From assembly GCA_944322755.1 (NCBI GenBank), contig CALUPY010000004.1, positions 52,663 through 116,662 on the forward strand: 64,000 nucleotides of DNA. The letters run 5' to 3'. Made by a program: the position numbers and the translations under genes. Positions 63,136-64,000 of the stretch are shown piece by piece. Position 1 is the first letter of the stretch, and each line of letters starts with the position of its first letter. Below the pieces are notes generated by a model. It did not search any database. It had not been told where the DNA came from and saw only the letters and a program-made list of their open reading frames with translations. The stretch comes from Candidatus Gastranaerophilales bacterium. GTDB lineage: Bacteria; Cyanobacteriota; Vampirovibrionia; Gastranaerophilales; Gastranaerophilaceae.

Positions 63136-63609
63136 ATGGGTATTGAAATTGGAAATGAGATAAACAATCTCTTAAACCGTATCAATGCGTCTTTAAAATC
63201 AGGAACATCTGTAAGCAGCAGTGATGATGAGATTTTTTCGGAGTATTTGAAAAAGAATTACAGCGACATAGACAAAGACAAAAATAATTCACTTTCAAAG
63301 ACCGAAATTGAAGATTCAATGAAAAAAAGCACTGATACGAGTGTACAGAAACTTTTGCAGGGAAACAAACTGGAAGGTTTGATGGCGAGTATTGACCTTG
63401 ACAAAAGCGGATCTATCACTGAATCGGAAATCAATAAAAGCCAGCAGGCAACAGTTTCTACAGTAATAAAATCAGCTATACAGAAATATGGCGGCTCGAG
63501 TGATGTGGGTGTTGCAGCAGGTAATCTTGCAAACAAGTTTTTGAGTGCATATAACCTTGGGAATGACGCGTCTAAACTTGTATCATCGGCTGTTAACATG
63601 ATTTTGTAA
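63136..63609 (+). CDS. EF-hand calcium-binding protein
   Basis: About 157 residues from the ATG at 63136, preceded by GGGGAG; a TTG start 15 bases upstream is less likely. Two EF-hand loops are clear: D46-K-D-K-N-N-S-L-S-K-T-E57 and D87-L-D-K-S-G-S-I-T-E-S-E98, both with acidic ligands at 1, 3 and 12. The N-terminal helix and C-terminal Ala/Gly/Ser part lack other motifs. No signal peptide. TATAAT lies at 63115-63120. Calcium may regulate or stabilise it; the target is unknown. Confidence 0.82.
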   Translation: MGIEIGNEINNLLNRINASLKSGTSVSSSDDEIFSEYLKKNYSDIDKDKNNSLSKTEIEDSMKKSTDTSVQKLLQGNKLEGLMASIDLDKSGSITESEINKSQQATVSTVIKSAIQKYGGSSDVGVAAGNLANKFLSAYNLGNDASKLVSSAVNMIL

Positions 63610-63639
63610 AAATATTACAGATGGAAAGTTTATATTGTT

Positions 63640-63668
63640 AAAGGACTCGCACATTGTGCGAGTCCTTT
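63640..63668 (+). terminator. Terminator of the EF-hand gene
   Basis: AAAGGACTCGCAC-ATT-GTGCGAGTCCTTT forms a 13-bp stem (63640-63652 and 63656-63668) followed by TATTTT. It lies 30 bases past the stop. Confidence 0.88.
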
Positions 63669-63669
63669 T

Positions 63670-64000
63670 ATTTTGCCTGAAAAAATTTTTCCAACCAAAG
63701 TATAAAAAAGTTCAAACTAAAGTTCAATTCACAAAGATAGAGAGAGGTAAGATAATATAATAGAGGGAAAGAATCTCGATAAACAGGAAAGAAGAAGAAG
63801 AAGAGAGTTAGTCGCAAAGCTGCGGCGAATAGTGAAATCCCCCGTATCGTTCGTTGACAAAGGAATAGAAAAAAGGTTATGGAGTGAAGCAGCCGAAGGT
63901 GTGTATGGCAACCTTCCCAACAGAATTCTGTCATCCTGAAGCGGATTTTCGGTAGAGTGAGGGCGAAGCCCGAAACTCGTAACGTCTCGAGCTCCGTAGT
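63670..64000. other. Non-coding, palindrome-rich right end
   Basis: No gene is convincing here. In the last ~110 bases stand AAGGT/ACCTT around nine bases (63896-63915), the perfect 12-base palindrome ACAGAATTCTGT (63920-63931), and a GAGT-GGGC-GAA-GCCC-ACTC hairpin (63955-63978). This looks like the start of a dispersed intergenic repeat that continues past the window. Confidence 0.4.

Noticed and set aside
63668..63934. Minus-strand frames of 63 to 88 codons at the right end
   Set aside because: They overlap each other and the palindromes, lack ribosome sites and are Phe/Leu/Ser-rich as expected from antisense AT-rich DNA.

Overview
The window is AT-rich, tightly packed bacterial DNA with many short overlaps between neighbouring genes. 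No rRNA or phage region is present, so lineage must be inferred. The combination of motA-motB-fliL-fliM-fliN, a PilZ-tailed adhesin end, a GAF-GGDEF cyclase, MEP-pathway ispG, muropeptide-recycling anmK-murQ, AsmA-like and beta-barrel-like envelope proteins, and many lineage-specific proteins with odd N-termini fits a didermic, flagellated gut bacterium. My best guess is Vampirovibrionia (Melainabacteria), order Gastranaerophilales; this is an inference from gene style, not a marker-based identification.

Layout. 1-13.3 kb: the 3' end of a large adhesin-like gene with a PilZ tail, small membrane proteins, a two-module HNH protein, a WG-repeat lipoprotein, an AsmA-like protein, two exported or membrane unknowns and a 976-residue unknown. 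13.5-30 kb: corA, ileS, the motor/switch cluster, cell-wall recycling (murQ, anmK), prfA-zupT, galE with a methyltransferase, AlkD, and a metal locus holding a 40-residue metallothionein gene and csoR under a TTGACA-N17-TATAAT promoter covered by two CsoR-like palindromes. 30-32 kb: tRNA-Ser(GGA) and tRNA-Met(CAT); the latter is surrounded by inverted copies of its own arms and a twofold repeat of a structured element.

32-49 kb: an MBL hydrolase, a coiled-coil protein, tyrA with a palindrome over its -35 box, comEC, membrane/coiled-coil unknowns, rsmI, the GAF-GGDEF cyclase, ribD, purB, ispG and a PHP phosphoesterase. 49-64 kb: a protein of three Clp-N domains without ATPase, a GT39 glycosyltransferase, miaA, ilvD, yebC, maf, a CgeB-like glycosyltransferase, a candidate small RNA, an exported barrel-like protein, an M15 peptidase, a 619-residue repeat protein, an EF-hand protein and a palindrome-rich tail.

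How parts connect. MotA/MotB form the stator, FliL sits beside it, and FliM/FliN form the switch. The GGDEF cyclase and the PilZ end suggest c-di-GMP control of surface behaviour. AnmK and MurQ act in sequence on anhydro-MurNAc. CsoR and the metallothionein form a likely copper buffering circuit. The strongest candidates for undescribed biology are the metallothionein/CsoR locus, the tRNA-Met-associated structured repeats, the promoter-RNA-terminator unit near 58.9 kb, the duplicated HNH protein and the ATPase-less Clp-N protein.
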